Assembly: GCA_029821215.1 (NCBI GenBank)
Contig: JALGTV010000188.1
Coordinates: 1 to 6,803 of the forward strand
Direction of reading: 5' to 3'
From: Candidatus Zipacnadia bacterium
Lineage (GTDB): Bacteria > Armatimonadota > Zipacnadia > Zipacnadales > Zipacnadaceae
DNA: 6,803 nt
Positions 5,840-6,803 of this stretch are shown here, in pieces (within the stretch, counting starts at the first letter, position 1; each line of letters begins with the position of its first letter). Position numbers and translations under genes: made by a program. The notes beneath the pieces were generated by a model. The model was not told where the DNA came from. It worked only from the letters and a program-made list of their open reading frames with translations, and did no database searches.

Positions 5840-6803
5840 TCACCGTCCGCCCCCAGCACACGCGCAAGCACAGGCACAACCCGCACAAGCACAGGCGCAG
5901 CCACCACCACTGCTACTACCCGAGCTTTCTGCCATAGACTCCAGAAAATCCATGCTTACTTTATCCACTCCTGACAGGTCAATGGTACGGCCGGGTACCA
6001 GCCCCACGCTGACCGGGTCCATAGTACTGGCCAGCCGGCCGGTGGTATTCTCGGCCCAGCCGGCAAATGAGGCAGTCACGTCGCCCAGCGTGGTGCGACC
6101 GCCCCCGGCCGGCGCTGGCGCGGCAGTGGCCGCCGCAGCCGGACGAGACCATGGCGGCCGATAATAGTACCCGCCCCGATGCCAGGTAGTAAACCTCTCG
6201 TGATAATCTTCGTCCAACATCAGCCACATCAGGTTAAAGCCCTTCATGCGCTTGGCGGTACTCGTGACTAAGTGCTTCATTGCCTTGCGGAAGTTGAGGG
6301 CTTCCACTGGTTTGCCCGGGTTCTCCATAATCTCTTCCAGGAATGCCTGTTCATAGCCACGAATGACAGTACCATTAGCCTGGGCGGCTTGCCGTCGCTC
6401 GCGGCGCTCCTCGGTTTGGTAATCTTCACGGATTTCCACGGTGAGAGGATCATCGGCTGTCTGCCTTACCAGCCGTTTCTTTAGCAGGCCGAATATTACC
6501 AGAGTCAGTACCCGCCCCAGCGGCTGCTCCAGCAGCACAGCCGCCTCGGGGACCGCCAGACCTCGTTTGATACCGCCGCCGGGCACTGATTCAATGGCCG
6601 GCAGATACTCGTACTCGTGGCGCCGTGACCTCTGCACCCACTCAGCTATCAGCCATACCGGGATAAAGACAGGTAGGAAGAGCGCCTCCAACGCGGGGCT
6701 CAGGAGCCAGAGTATAACCAGGCCAATGAGCACTGGTATGAATATGCAGGCCCCGGTGCCAGCGGTCAGACGGAAGAAGAATATGGAAAATAGCACCAGA
6801 AAC
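5840..6803 (-). CDS. Membrane protein with a winged-helix-like segment and a Cys-Ala repeat tail (5' end outside window)
   Basis: The frame is open to the window edge. A GTG at 6796 could start it, but the frame continues upstream as hydrophobic residues without a visible ribosome binding site, so the true start is probably outside. Counting from that GTG there are two hydrophobic helices (about 17-33 and 37-53) and then a basic cytosolic segment. GGGIKRGLAVPEAAVLLE and TLVIFGLLKKRLV (about 74-110) resemble the small alpha-helical or winged-helix region of DUF2207-like membrane proteins. A charged helical region (120-200), an Ala/Pro/Gly linker (219-233) and a Ser/Gly stretch lead to a tail of seven Cys alternating with Ala, ending GGGR (300-318). 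I recall such CACACA-GGGR tails from Chloroflexota membrane proteins but know no proven function. The stop lies just before the methyltransferase remnant, which suggests cotranscription. I would not assign a function beyond membrane protein. Confidence 0.8.
   Translation of the reverse strand, partial: FLVLFSIFFFRLTAGTGACIFIPVLIGLVILWLLSPALEALFLPVFIPVWLIAEWVQRSRRHEYEYLPAIESVPGGGIKRGLAVPEAAVLLEQPLGRVLTLVIFGLLKKRLVRQTADDPLTVEIREDYQTEERRERRQAAQANGTVIRGYEQAFLEEIMENPGKPVEALNFRKAMKHLVTSTAKRMKGFNLMWLMLDEDYHERFTTWHRGGYYYRPPWSRPAAAATAAPAPAGGGRTTLGDVTASFAGWAENTTGRLASTMDPVSVGLVPGRTIDLSGVDKVSMDFLESMAESSGSSSGGGCACACAGCACACACAGGGR

Noticed and set aside
5843..5911. Short-period DNA repeat that could be taken for a CRISPR or minisatellite
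   Set aside because: The period is 6 bp, it stays in frame and encodes the Cys-Ala tail of a clear coding sequence; there are no spacers.
5582..5974. 130-codon plus-strand frame rich in Thr, Arg and Ala
   Set aside because: It is antisense to the methyltransferase remnant and to the Cys-Ala tail; its low-complexity end is only the complement of that repeat.

Overview
This window looks like accessory or remodelled chromosomal DNA from an environmental bacterium. The gene set (a glycoside hydrolase of the alpha-L-rhamnosidase type, a Gfo/Idh/MocA oxidoreductase, and a membrane protein ending in a Cys-Ala repeat plus GGGR) and the mid-range GC content fit a Chloroflexota-like organism. That assignment rests on recollection of such families and is tentative. 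Every recognisable cellular gene is on the minus strand, so the window reads right to left.

Layout in transcription order: (1) 6803-5840, the C-terminal ~320 residues of a two-helix membrane protein; its start lies beyond the window. (2) ~5830-5251, a class I SAM-dependent methyltransferase directly downstream, broken by an internal deletion that removed roughly 45-50 residues and shifted the frame. (3) 5367-5083, repeat copy B, which holds the methyltransferase 3' end and about 170 bp after it. (4) 5071-4882, a promoter with consensus hexamers and a leader of about 155 nt containing a palindrome. (5) 4881-2287, an 864-codon GH78-like alpha-L-rhamnosidase whose last 33 codons are read out of frame from (6) repeat copy A, 2389-2104, a second diverged copy of the same methyltransferase 3' end. 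(7) 2103-1227, a graveyard of insertion sequences: the head of an IS1182/DUF772-type transposase on the minus strand and, facing it, the tail of what resembles an IS1380-type transposase on the plus strand. (8) 715-1, the N-terminal 238 codons of a Gfo/Idh/MocA oxidoreductase, cut by the window edge.

The two intact metabolic genes are compatible with a glycan or plant glycoside catabolic locus: the hydrolase has no visible signal peptide and would act on imported rhamnosides, and the oxidoreductase could work on a released or modified sugar. The most notable architecture is that the hydrolase and its own promoter sit exactly between two direct repeats of about 286 bp derived from the methyltransferase 3' end. 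This suggests acquisition or rearrangement of a one-gene cassette next to the methyltransferase. I see no CRISPR array, tRNA, rRNA or phage genes, and no convincing new multi-gene system.
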